Assembly: GCA_020086605.1 (NCBI GenBank)
Contig: JACBWW010000016.1
Coordinates: 13,533,998 to 13,597,997, forward strand
Origin: Lanius collurio
Taxonomy: Eukaryota; Chordata; Aves; Passeriformes; Laniidae
Direction of reading: 5' to 3'
DNA: 64,000 bases
The position numbers and the translations under genes are program-made. Position 1 is the first letter of the stretch. Every line of letters begins with the position of its first letter. Positions 23,119 to 34,386 of the stretch are shown piece after piece. The notes below the pieces were generated by a model. That model was not told the origin of the DNA, ran no database searches, and saw only the letters and a program-made list of their open reading frames with translations.

Positions 23119-24600
23119 AGAACATAAGAATGTCCATATGGAGTCAGACCACACCTCTGTCAAGGATAGGATTCTCTCTTCAGCACTTGCCAGTACCAGA
23201 TGCCTGATGAAAGTGCATGAGAGCAGGACAAGTAGACAGGGATATGATATGCTGGGATACACTGCAGAATACTTTCCAGCCATCTGTGACTCAGGTAGTC
23301 CCTGAACTGCAGAAATGGAGTCTGCATTTAATTGTCCTAAGCAGATTTTCCTGTCATGAATTCATCTGCAGCCATATAGACTTTTCCATCTGCAATATCT
23401 TAACAGCAGCAGTGTCACAGCTTAATTGCATATTCTTTGCAGAAGCACCTCTTGTTTGTTCTGGACCTGCCACCTGCTAATTTTATCTATTGTAACTCAC
23501 TCTCCTTTTTTTTTCTCTGAAGTGAGCAATCATTTACTAATTCACCTTCCTCATGCTACTCATGATTTCACTGATCTTTCTACAACCTTTCAGGCTAAGT
23601 GCCTCTAGTCTGTTTAATCATGACTCTCGCCTGTAAAGAAGCTGTTCCACACCTTTGTTCATCCTACTTACCTTCCTCCACATTGAGTTCCACTGTATGG
23701 TTTCTGAAGATGGAAACTGAGGAATGAAAACCATACATGCTTAAGACATGGAAGCTGCTTTATGTTTTATCTCTATTCCTTTCTATTAATCTCTTATATT
23801 TTACTTGATTCTTTACTACCTTTCAAAAGGGTTAGCCTGATTTAAAAAAATTGTTACTTCCATTGTTGTACTTGATTCTCATTCCCAAAAGTAACTGTCA
23901 TTTCAGAAATGGTTATTTCATAAACAAAATTAGGGGTTTTCCCCCATGCATCAGTTTATATTTGTTTACTTTAGTTTTATTTAATTATTTTTAATCTTCT
24001 GACCCTTCATTATATGAGAAAATTCTGTAGCCTTCCATGGCTGAATCTAACCTTTTCTGACTTGAATATCTTTAGTGTCACCAGCAAAGCTGCTACCCCA
24101 GTATTTCCCTCTCTTACAGACCATTTATGAACATACTGAATGACATAAACTTCATCTTGGGAATACCCTTCTCACTTTGTATAAAAACGTAAATTTTAAC
24201 CAGTTATTTATCTATCTGAAAGTGTGCCCTTTGTGGTTTAATTTCCTTAATAGCTTTATGAGCTGCTGTTTCAAATACCCTTGGGATTTGTTCTTCCTTG
24301 TTCAGTTTCTTGTTAGTGTCTTAGAGTATGATAATGTGAGTGTAACATGGAACTGTTGTATTCAGACTTTGCTGACTGACTGAAGACACTGCCAACTTTG
24401 ATCCAACTTACAAATTACATTAATGAGAAAAATTGCAAAATAGTGGCTTGTTGTTTTCCTTTGTGTAAAAACAAAATGACTATGTTTATGTTAGTCAAAT
24501 ACAAAACCTTGCATTACAAGTTAGTTTTTAGCTTAACACCTGTCAAAAGGGTAAGTGTGATTGCCAAGCCCACAGGCTTGTATTTTGTACATTGCAATTG
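23119..24600 (-). mobile_element. Ancient CR1 LINE, about 1.5 kb (3' UTR and part of ORF2)
   Basis: The plus strand begins AGAACATAAGAATGTCCATA and GGAGTCAGACC, the antisense 3' end of the old CR1 lineage abundant in turtles and crocodilians (AACATAAGAATGGCCATACTGGGTCAGACC). Further landmarks follow in order over 1.4 kb: CTGCCACCTGCTAATTT, CTGTTCCACACC, TCTATTCCTTTCTATTAAT, GACCATTTATGAACATACTGAAT (matching CATTTATGAATATGTTGAAT), TTTTAACCAGTTA, and CACAGGCTTGTA (matching TGGCCTGTAAT). The more 5' part would correspond to reverse-transcriptase coding sequence but is full of substitutions and indels. It is dead and far older than the CR1 at 20306. Boundaries at the 24600 side are approximate. 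Confidence 0.75.
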
Positions 24601-25851
24601 AAAGCAAAGTAGGATTCTTCTTTTTTTTTCTTAGCTATTTCTAATCTTGATTGTGTATTCTAATTAACCTCTCAATACATGAAATAAAATAGATGAAGCA
24701 TTTTCTCCATAGATGCACAGATTAAATTTACTCTATGTAGGCAGAATTCAGCTCCAGAGTTGATCTCCCCTGTGAGCTAAAACAACATCTATTAAATGAT
24801 ATCTCTATGAATAGATTTATATTGATATAAAAATTGCAAAAATCTGATTATTAATGAAGTGTATGGTTACATTGATAACTTACAAAGAGATTACAATAGA
24901 TCTATGTTTTCAGAAGTGTTAGTACTCTTAGTCCAGTTTGCATCTAGATGCATTTGCATCAGTAGATGCAGAAACCTTACATTTACACAGTTTGAGAAAG
25001 CCAACCCCTCAAACAAAAGTGGATCAAGATACTTTACATTTACCTGGAGCAACAGAATTATATGGGCAGTTGCTTTGGGAACTATTATTTAAAAATCTAT
25101 TATGATAAGTTTATAAACTCCAAATACCAATAACAACTCCAATACCAAAACAATTCTGTCTTCAAGAACTGGGAAAACTCTCTCAGCTCCTTTGATTTAG
25201 CCCAATAATAGTCACTCTCACCTTGGATGAATCCAGACTCCATTTATCATGTTTTCAAATGCCTGTCTGTCAGTGCCTCTCACACTTTCAAATGTACAGT
25301 CTGCTTGTTTGTATGAAGCTTTCAGTGTGTGATTTGCACCAGATTTATGTTTAAAGCTTCACCTCTCCATTCATGCGTCAAATCCTAAATTAAGTCTCTC
25401 AGTTACTTCGTGGTAACTTGTTGGTGCAGTAATACTGTACATCAACAAAGAGAGTTTCTCCCTTGTCAGATGTGTCAGCCAGACTTTTCATCCCTACCAC
25501 GAACTGCTGCTCTGAAGTCTGTGCCTGAGTCCCCAGACATGTGCAATACCAGTTTGCCCAGTCTCCCCTCAGAACAGGGAGATGCCCAAACTCCACCAGC
25601 GTTTTGTCTTTTCTTGAAGAAGTGTTGGATAGGTGCCCAGATGGTCTTTTTTATGTATGAATATAAACAGAGTTTATAAGCAGTGAGATAGGAATGACAA
25701 AGCTGATTGTAAAGACAGAAAATCCACTAAAGAAAGTAAACCATGTAACTAGTGACTGATGAGGTGAGAATATTTTCCCCAGTTATAAATTCAAGTTTGA
25801 AAGTTTTAGCATTGAGAGTTTTATCTTAACGTAAGTTGAATATAATGTATT

Positions 25852-25895
25852 TACTCTGGATTTACACCAAGGCACGTGAGATTGGAATTTGACTC
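25852..25895. repeat. Possible fragment of an old amniote interspersed repeat
   Basis: The stretch TACTCTGGATTTACACCAAG and GAGATTGGAATTTGACTC follows the pattern ACTCCTGATTTACACCAGTGTAACTGAGA-CAGAATCTGGCCC, which I know as recurrent in turtle, crocodilian and bird sequence. Family name uncertain. Confidence 0.35.
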
Positions 25896-27708
25896 CGTAT
25901 TTTTACTCACACATCTGAGACAGGTTACTTCTAATAATTAATTCAAATGCTCTGCTTATTGTTTTTCCATTTCAATCTGAGTCTCCCACTCTGACATGTC
26001 ACAAGGAAGTCACAATTCTCTTACACTGAAGTAAATGTTCTGCAGCTGCCCAGCACAGAGCTACCACAGAGCAGGTGTGGGCAGGAGGGCTGGCACTTCC
26101 CTCCTGCAGAACCCTTAAAGTTGGCACTCCCGTAAGTTATCCCTTGACAGAAATTTTAAAGGGAAATTTTCAGAATTCAGTTAGTTGTATAGTAGTGGAC
26201 AATATTCTGAAAGCTTTGAGCCTTCTCTTCACAAACTGTAGTACTAACTTGCTCCAGAAGACAAGCAGTAGGTCCTGCCATAAAAAAAAATCCTTATTTT
26301 CTTTGGCTGTTTAATTACTAAAAGCCTGAGAATCTGTTTAATACATAAGTTATTTAAACTAAAAGCTAATATAATTATGCAATTCAAAAGGGGAAAAGGG
26401 GTCATTAGGTGGCCTAGAAACACCAGCAAATGTGTGCATGAGGCAGTGGAAGTGTGGTGCACTTGTTTTCTATGCTTGAGAGACATACCCATTTTGTTTT
26501 CTGAGCTAGTGAAGTTGATAAAGACACATACATTTTGCTGTCTCAGTAAGACATATTCTTGTTTTCTTGTTTTATTTGATCTAGTATAAAAATAATACTC
26601 TATTGAATGTGTAGATATGGTTGATATTTTTTAATCTGAAGAACTTCTGATAAGAAATAAAAATTCATGTTAAAAGAATTAGAATAAGGAATAGGCTGAT
26701 TGATGCTGCTATTATTACAGTCATACATAATTTTTCCTGTGAGACAGTTGGCTTTTGGAGTCCAGATAACTTCATGCAGCTTAGGCCTTTCAGTTCATTT
26801 CTGAATTTAGGAGCTGCACATCTTGGAGTCATGTGAGAAACATCTTTCATTTACCAATAAAAAGTACAGTTAAACTCTTGCAGTATTACCAAAAAGCCTG
26901 CAAATATAAAATTAAGTTTTTAAAAACCAGAAGCCCCAGTTCTTAAGGTAAAGTCAATTATTCACTATAATAAATATATCAAGATCTTAGGGGACCTGAC
27001 TTTCAATTTGATTTGATTTGTTGCCACTGAAACCCTGTGATATTCAGTCATACGTCAGTGACCACTTTTGATTCAGATAAGAATTTTCAATTTGTTTTAA
27101 GAAAATTTGAAAAAAAATCATAGTTTAGAAATGGGAGGCGTGGAACCATGATACCTAACAGCATCAATTTTTACTTACACAGGAAGAGTTAGTTTTCCCA
27201 AACCAAATATGGTTTGGGCTTAAAACTCAGAGGAGTAAATGAAAAATGATGAAAGGAAGAGTAAATGAACTAGAAAGATTGAATAAGATCAGGCAAATAA
27301 AATCTATTAGATATATGTTATAACCAATCAGTTAAAGAAAGAAATGGAACTGGTTTCACATATTTCATCCCTCATGCTACTTTTTATTTTTCCCAAATAT
27401 TTGGTTTAGTTTTATTTGTCATCTCTGCTGATAAACACAGAATTCTTGTACTCCTTACACAATCTTTGGTTTTATACACATGGTGAAAATTTGTCACATT
27501 TGATTATAGGCAAATGAAAAGCATGTTATCTGGTTTTAATGCTTCTTTCCCCTTATCGATTCTAGCACACCGTCCATGGCATTTAGAGGGAAAATAATTC
27601 TGAAAAATGTTGGCAAGCTTGTACTGTCCTATAGCTAAACTGCTTGGCAGAAAAAACCTCATATAACAGCTTTCCTCCTATAATCTCCATTTATTCGTTT
27701 CTTATATG

Positions 27709-27794
27709 TCTGCCTCTAGTTCAAATAACTGTACAGCCTTGTAAAATGGAAGTAAATGTCATACCTAAATGCATTGTTAGTACATTAAATCCTC
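27709..27794 (+). mobile_element. MIR-like SINE fragment
   Basis: In order, the plus strand reads TCTGCCTCTAGTT, CTTGTAAAATGGAAGTAA, CATACCTA, CATTGTTAG and ATTAAATCC. These correspond to the central-to-3' MIR landmarks TGCCTCAGTTTCC, TGTAAAATGGGGATAA, TACCTACC, TTGTTGTGAGG and ATTAAATG. The order and spacing are convincing although identity is low, as expected for an element active before amniotes diversified. Confidence 0.45.
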
Positions 27795-28085
27795 ACTTTA
27801 GAAGGGTCCTTCAGCACACATTTAAGTCTGAAATAATTTTTTCTATAGATGTGAGCTTTACCTTGTAAAGACCATGAACATCTTGAATAAACAAAGTTTC
27901 CCAATGTAGCAGAAACACTTTGCTCTACATATGATTAATGACATGAAATTTATGTGACTTGGTTCCCCTAAAAAAAAATAGTGACAATAGCAACAAGGGA
28001 CACCATCTTCCCTTTTGCTTCCAAAGTACCAGACAGCTGGGATGAGCTGCTTCCCCAAATGAGGTAAAGCACAATAAATATTGTC

Positions 28086-28285
28086 TGCTGGACAGGCAGG
28101 ACTGGCCTCCTGCATCAAAATCCAGCAGAGCTGGCAGCAGCAGCAGCGTGGCCCTCCTGGAGAGACAGGCAGGGCACAGAGCACAAACCCAGGGCTGCTG
28201 CCACCCCCTGGGTCACCCCTCCTGCCCCCCGACCCTGTGCCCAGCCAGAACAGCTGCCTGGGGTGGTGGGGACTGGGAAGAACAG
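28086..28285. other. Short GC-rich block with CAG run
   Basis: A GC-rich block of about 200 bases stands out from AT-rich flanks. It has GGCAGCAGCAGCAGCGTGG and C-rich runs. A 188-codon open frame on the minus strand spans it and its AT-rich flanks, but its residue pattern changes with composition and shows no domain, so I treat the frame as chance. The block may be a small unmethylated island, a short GC-rich element or an old repeat. Confidence 0.35.
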
Positions 28286-31200
28286 GACTATTTACATCAT
28301 ACAGCAGTTTCCTTTCCATGTAGCACTCTAGATGTTTTTCTTTTGGTGATCCTAGATATGCATTTTGCTTGGAATTAAAAGGTATTAAAACCCAGTTTAA
28401 CAGGAAAGTTTGAGGAAAAAGCATTTGACTGAACCTGTAGTTTTAAACAAAGAGCAGTACATGAATTTTTATTACTTTTTTACATTACTTCATATTTTTC
28501 CTATTTTATCTATACATAGCCCTCCAAAAAAATCCTTAAAATCCATTTTTTAGCCAAATAGGAAAATAATTGCAGAAATTCTGCTTGAAGAAAGAAATTT
28601 ATGACTCAGTCTAAATACTGTTTTCTAAGGTCTGTGTTATACCATCTCTAAAACTGTCATGAAGTGGAAGTGGTATGTCACACACTGTGCACACAAGAGT
28701 GCAACTGCCTCAAACATATGAAGGGTTTTTTGTACTCATCTCTTGGAAGACTTGAATTTCAAACTCAAATAATCAATGGGCATGAATAAGAGTTTGCCAG
28801 CTTTGGGCTCTGAAACAAGCCAATAAACTACTGATGTTTTTCACCCTTCACAACTGTATTGTTTCTAGTATAGACTTGTAGACCTCAAGTGGTCAATGTT
28901 TTTCTGAACTGGAAATTTCAAAATAATTAAGCCACTTGAGAGAAACGTAACATAGTTCCTATAATCCACAAGCCTTATTTTTGTTTGATGACCTTTTTCT
29001 ATCACTTTATTATTTTTATAATCTACCTCTGTTTTGAAATTCAAGAGAAATTAAAAGTAGTAGTGAGAAATAATTGGTAACTACCCTGTTGCAAACACCC
29101 ACAACATTCATTTTACTACCAAATTCTAGTTATTTATCTTCAGAGTAATAGTTACTAATATTTGTAAATCCACCTTTAACCCTATGAGTATAGAGTGAAT
29201 AAATAAATAAGCAAGTCTGAGATTATATACTATCCATTTTGTGTCTATAATTAGTGAGTTCATCTGGAATCTGTGGAAGAACTGTCTAACATCTAAGCCA
29301 ACTGCAGCCAAATCAACTGGAATTTTTTCTACTGATTCTCATGGGCTTTGGGCACATACCCTAAATTCTTACAACTCAGGAGGAAAACAAAATAGTGTGG
29401 AGTGGTTTCCACAAATATTGTTTTAACAGAACTTCAAGATTTCTTTTTTAAACTCAGCTTTGGTGAGGAAAGCGAGAAGAAGAAATAGCATCTGCATGAA
29501 GTGCAAGTTGGCAAGGATTCCAGTCTGCCACTTTCCAAATTGTTTTAGAAATGTTTGGCACGTCTCTGTCACAAATTACAGCTGATTATAATTTCACAGT
29601 ATGTGCAAGCAGATGGAGGAGATGAATTGGGGAAGAGTTTCACCCCAGACAAATTAATTATTAGTAAGTATTTTTCAGAGTAGAAGTTAAATATTAAAAC
29701 TGTGGTTTGAAATAAAGAATTATGGGATGTCCAAGTAATCTATAACTTTGACTCAAACATTTTATGGACAATTTGACACCTGGCTAGAATAATTTAGCAT
29801 TCTCACAGATGAAAGTATATCTCATCCTAAAGGAGAATATATTTCAGAAACTTTTAACCACTGGTCATTTTTTTCAAGTTATCTGTTATATCAACACATT
29901 CATGGGCAGTTAAAACTAGAAAATATTCTTTGCAGAGATGAAATGGAAATCTTTCAAGTATTCAATATACCATTTAACAGAAAGCTTCAGATACCTGCTG
30001 TCACCGCCACTCTTCTCTTTTCTATGTAGTTCCAGTGCAATGTATAAATCACTACCTGTTATGTATCTACATTTTCAGAAGCCAGGCTGAAGACCCCAGA
30101 AGGAAAAGGACGTTGGAAGTGAGATGAGGAGAGACTGGAGAAGCAAGCCAAAGGCTTCTGTTTGACAAGTTGTGTGACTGAATGGGTGATACCTTCCTCT
30201 CTCTATTTGGGAAATCATGATCTTCCTGTTGTCCCAGGTCCTTGTAAAAATGGTGCTGTTGAGGACTTTTGTGATCCTCTTTCTGTGGCCCTAATTTTCT
30301 GTGTGGGTAAAAAAAGTGCAACCTTCTGCAGACATACATGGAATTCAGCAGTAGCTAATTTCTGCATATATCTTATAAAAAGATTTTCTTGGCGAGAAAG
30401 ATTTGGCTTGGCTAAAGTATATAAGTATGATAGTCAAATGATATTAAAAAAATATTTGAAATAAACAATGGTTATATAATTTCTTAAGAATCCCTTTCAT
30501 GAGGAAAGTGATTTTAACAGAAAATAAGAAGTGAAATGACAGTATTTCTTTGAATGAACGATACTGGACTTATTTTGCTTATTTAACTTTTTTTTTTTTT
30601 CAAAACAGGATTTTATTTAAAAGAAGAAATTAATAGTTTTTAAATTATTTAAAATTACTATGTGGAAGCTACATTTTATTAAATAATATGTGGAAGGAAC
30701 CTGAAATGGAAAAGAATATACGAGAAAAGTTTTGTTTATTTGAATATAAAATCTCATGTGTAATGGCAAAAACGAGAGTAATTTGTTTATCATTATATGC
30801 ATATATTTATCATTAGTTTAGTTCAAGATTTTACTTATGATTTAAGTATTTTCACTAATTGAATTTAATTTTTTCAAGTGTTTGACATATTCTAAACTAT
30901 TTTATAAAGGAAAATGCTACTTTGCTGTGCTTCCAATTTTCCCTGGAAGACTTTTTAATCAGCTGATAGTGCTTATGTGGTGTAGTTTTTGTAGGGAATC
31001 AAATACAATGCATATTCCATGACTTTTTCTGTCCTCTGAACTGAAGCTTTACTGGATCTTTGAGATTATGTCAAAAACTCACCATGATAAATATTTTAAA
31101 AACTTTATAGTGTGCTATAGGCTGATATGAATATAGAAATATGTGTTGAATTAACCACAGTAATGAATCCTGCCAATTTTTTTTTTCAAATTAAAATCTT

Positions 31201-32690
31201 TGCTACTCTAGATGTTTAAATATTGTGAAAATGCTAAAATATACCAGCAGGCTCTAGAAAGGAACAATTTCCTAAATCAGTTTGTTCTTTGATGTTGAAT
31301 CATGTCTTGCACATACTTGCTGTATTATTGGTAGCATCCTGCCATTCTCTAAAACTAAGTTTCATGGAAATCTGTAATTATGAAGTAAACTTTAGCAAGG
31401 GTAACAAGTATCCTTCAGAGCTGCAGCTAAGTTTCTTTAATCCTGCAGAATTTAAAACATTTTGGGGGTTAAGGCTGGACAACTACAGACAAAAGGACAG
31501 GCTAAAATCCTGCTGCCATCCTTGTCAGTGGGGTCTCCAATGAGCTTCAGCTCATTTGATCAGGGTGAGGCTTCTGAGCTTAGGAGAGTACAGCTGAGAA
31601 TCTGCACAATTTGAGTTTAGTAAATGGCAGTAAGGAAGTAACAATTTACCCAATTATTTATTTTTTTTTATTATTTTTACACAATTTCACGTTATTGAAT
31701 GTCACAGTGACTATGAATAATGTGTTGCCATGTATAAACTCTGGAATATGAGTAAAGACTCTTGAAGCTGCTTACACTGGAGAATGTCATATCCTTCTTG
31801 ATGTTTTATTATGCTATATCCTTTTAGACCTGCAAATACATTAGTAAGTGTGCACATAAAATAAACACCATGACCCACCACAATGGATATCTGAGTGTAT
31901 AATAAAGCAATTTTTCACACTAACACTGACTTTCCCACACTTACCTAAATCAGTTGTTGCAGAAAATATTGATTTACCATGTATTACTCTTACTATTATG
32001 TTACCATAATAAAATAATGAAAAAAGAGATACAAGAAATCCATAAGAACGGAAGATAAGCATTTATTTCATCCTCCTTACCATTTTATTGTACACTTGTA
32101 AAAGGTGTACTTGAGTGTTCAAATGTATATCTCACAAACAAATGCCTAATTTATATATTTATGTGTTTATCCAGTTTTTATTATTTCTCAATAATTGTCC
32201 AGAAAATATAAAAATAACAGTGGTGAAATATATAAGTAACTCTGAATTAAGTTTTTCAATTAGTAGGACTACTCCCTACTAGTTTTCTTCCCAGAATTGT
32301 CTTATATCAAAATCAACTTTAATTAGCGCCTCATAAAACAAACCAGACTCTTACAATAAATGAATTTATTGTACACAAAGGCTACATGTTTAAGAGGTCT
32401 CCCCTGTATGCAAATTAGATACAAACTATGAGCTAGATCTGTTAAATACTAGAGATTTCATATATAGCAGAAATAAATATGCAAATCACATAAAAATAAA
32501 TTCAAATCTTTGTTACAAACACCCTGGAGAAAACTTTAACAAATCATAACTGTCAAAGGGATGGATGATGAAAGTTTTTGTCATGCAAAAGGATACAAAT
32601 CACTCTTCTGTTGCAAGCATCGCTCTTTTATTTTTGTGGTTGTAGGCGCATCATCAAGTTTAATGATAAAAGCCTTCCACAAAAATAATT
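28286..32690. other. AT-rich non-coding stretch
   Basis: No gene, repeat family or larger motif is recognised. A run of 13 T residues lies at 30588-30600. The area is among the most AT-rich of the window. Confidence 0.6.
32627..32664 (-). terminator. Two poly(A) signals behind the minus-strand coding-like segment
   Basis: On the minus strand ATTAAA (32664-32659) and AATAAA (32632-32627) follow 28 and 60 bases after the TAA at 32694-32692. They would give a short 3' untranslated region if the neighbouring segment is a terminal exon. Such signals are frequent by chance in AT-rich DNA. Confidence 0.25.
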
Positions 32691-32779
32691 CTTAAGCCTC
32701 AGGAACAAACACCTCTTTGGCACCCTGAGAGCATGTTCCACAAACACCATCAATCTCCTTCTGAGCATGATTTACAGCC

Positions 32780-32880
32780 TTTCCCCGTGGCCGGCTCCGG
32801 CCGTCCGTGTGCGCGGCCCGGCAGCGTCACATTGGGATTCTCCTCGGCTTTGTCCTGCAGGCCCCGCTGCTCCAGGGCCG
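32780..32880. other. Short CpG-rich patch
   Basis: About ten CpG dinucleotides fall within roughly 50 bases (32785-32828), whereas CpG is scarce elsewhere in the window. It overlaps the coding-like minus-strand segment, so the CpGs may reflect GC-rich codons or a tiny unmethylated island. Confidence 0.7.
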
Positions 32881-32903
32881 TGCTCATGGTCAGCTTCCCA
32901 AAC

Positions 32904-33013
32904 ACTTCTGGGAAATGAGGGAAGGAGGCTTGAGCATGGACCCTTCCACGTGGCCACATCAGAAATGTACATGTCAGGGGAGACCGAAAGGGAAGGAATG
33001 AGTGTCTAAATTC
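32904..33013. repeat. Unclassified repeat, copy A
   Basis: This segment aligns over its length with 34279-34386 in the same orientation. Shared blocks include CCCTTCCA, GTGG, CACATCAGAA, TACAT, TCAG, AAAGGGAAGGAATG and CTAAATTC. I judge identity by eye at roughly three quarters. It overlaps the splice-acceptor tract of the coding-like minus-strand segment. The family is unknown to me; it could be an old transposon or an intra-locus duplication. Confidence 0.7.
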
Positions 33014-34278
33014 AAATTAACAGGCCGAGTTCCCAGTTCCAGACAGATTTATCACGTGTAGCCAGGAGGGATGTTTTAAAAGAAGATGCAGTTCTCTCCC
33101 TGACTGTGTGGCTCCTCCATTTTATTTAATTGCCTGCATCTACTAAGGGGCAGTTTGTGCACCAAGAGAGCCAAAATACAGAGCATCATTTAGTGACATT
33201 CATTTTCATCTGTGACATGACTTTTGTGCCAGGTGCTGCATATGTATTGTGAGAAAGGTTGATGAAGGCAGCTGTACTCCAGCTGAGACTCCCCTGAAGA
33301 AGATTTAAGTGTTCTTTATCTTCCTTTGTTTTGTTAAACTGAAGGAGAGGGATATACTATGATTGCTGACTTCTGCAGAAACAGCCCTGATTTTTCCCTT
33401 CTTTGTACCAGCCCTGTGGGTAAGTATATGTTCATTTAGGCAGTACAGATGATAGGAAAATCGGAATCATTGTATGTGTTGATGAGAGACAGCAGGATAA
33501 AATAACAACTTAAGTCAGTGAAATTTGGCATCTGGGAGTGCAGCTCCCTCTCCATGACTGAACTGCCTGAAGTTCACTTGTGGACTGCAGGTGTCTGATA
33601 AATGAACTCTTTCTGGCAGCTTTCCTTGAGTTTCAGGAATAGAGTCCATGAACTCAAGTTGAAGACATTTAGTGTTCTTTAGAAACTGTTAAGCCATGCA
33701 CTCACTAAAGCAGATGTACATTCATTAATAATTGTTGCCTCACTTAAGCCATTCTCAGGGAGAGAAAGTCTATATCCTTATCAGGAAAATGTGTAAACAT
33801 TCTGATTAGTTGTAAACACAGACAGATCTTTAACATGTCTACATTGAGTGAAACAGTAGATACTTATGAGCCCAGTGATATTTATAGAGGAAACAAAGTG
33901 AAAGAGAAGGACCCAGCAAAATAAATCTAAAAGTGAATTCATAAGATCTTTGGGACATTATTACAAAGGCTGAAAAAGTAGGTGGATTAAATTTCCTGAA
34001 CAGAATGTTACAGAGGGCTTCTATGATGAAGGGCTAACTTATACAAGGAAATATTTAAATCATCTCTCTTTAGATGCTTAGACTTAAAGGTACTTACATA
34101 GAAAGTTTAAGGCACTTCTGAATTGTCTTTGGAAGCCTTAATTCTACATTTAATCATCCAAGTTATAGACTTAAATACAAACAGTGCTGACACACATCTT
34201 TAAGAGCTATTAGCCAGCACTGACCTGTAACTATATTTGGGAGGCTGTACTGTTCCAAGAAAGGCAGTGGGAACTGGA
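33014..34278. other. Non-coding stretch between repeat copies
   Basis: No gene or repeat family is recognised. A plus-strand GGTAAGTA at 33418 follows a pyrimidine-rich TTTTCCCTTCTTTGTACCAG by only a few bases, too close for a normal exon. Confidence 0.5.
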
Positions 34279-34386
34279 AAGTTGGAAAATAAGAGAAGGA
34301 AGTTTTAGTATAAACCCTTCCATGTGGGCACATCAGAATTTTACATCTCAGATAAGAGAAAAAGGGAAGGAATGTGTACCTAAATT
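34279..34386. repeat. Unclassified repeat, copy B
   Basis: This is the partner of copy A (32904-33013), about 1.4 kb away in the same orientation. The pyrimidine tract that on the minus strand precedes the AG in copy A is partly degraded here, and no coding-like sequence follows it. The duplication is therefore either of non-coding sequence only or of an exon unit whose exon has decayed. Confidence 0.7.

Larger units (their letters stand above)
24601..28085. other. AT-rich non-coding stretch
   Basis: No gene is recognised. Old-repeat fragments at 25852-25895 and 27709-27794 are listed separately. The remaining open frames are short and overlap on both strands. Confidence 0.6.

Noticed and set aside
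23700..23760. MIR-like GATGGAAACTGAGG inside the ancient CR1
   Set aside because: The surrounding sequence follows CR1 landmarks without interruption, so the short MIR resemblance is more likely chance.
27858..28424. A 188-codon minus-strand open frame
   Set aside because: It crosses a GC-rich block and AT-rich flanks with an abrupt change in residue composition, has no domain, and overlapping plus-strand frames are open too.
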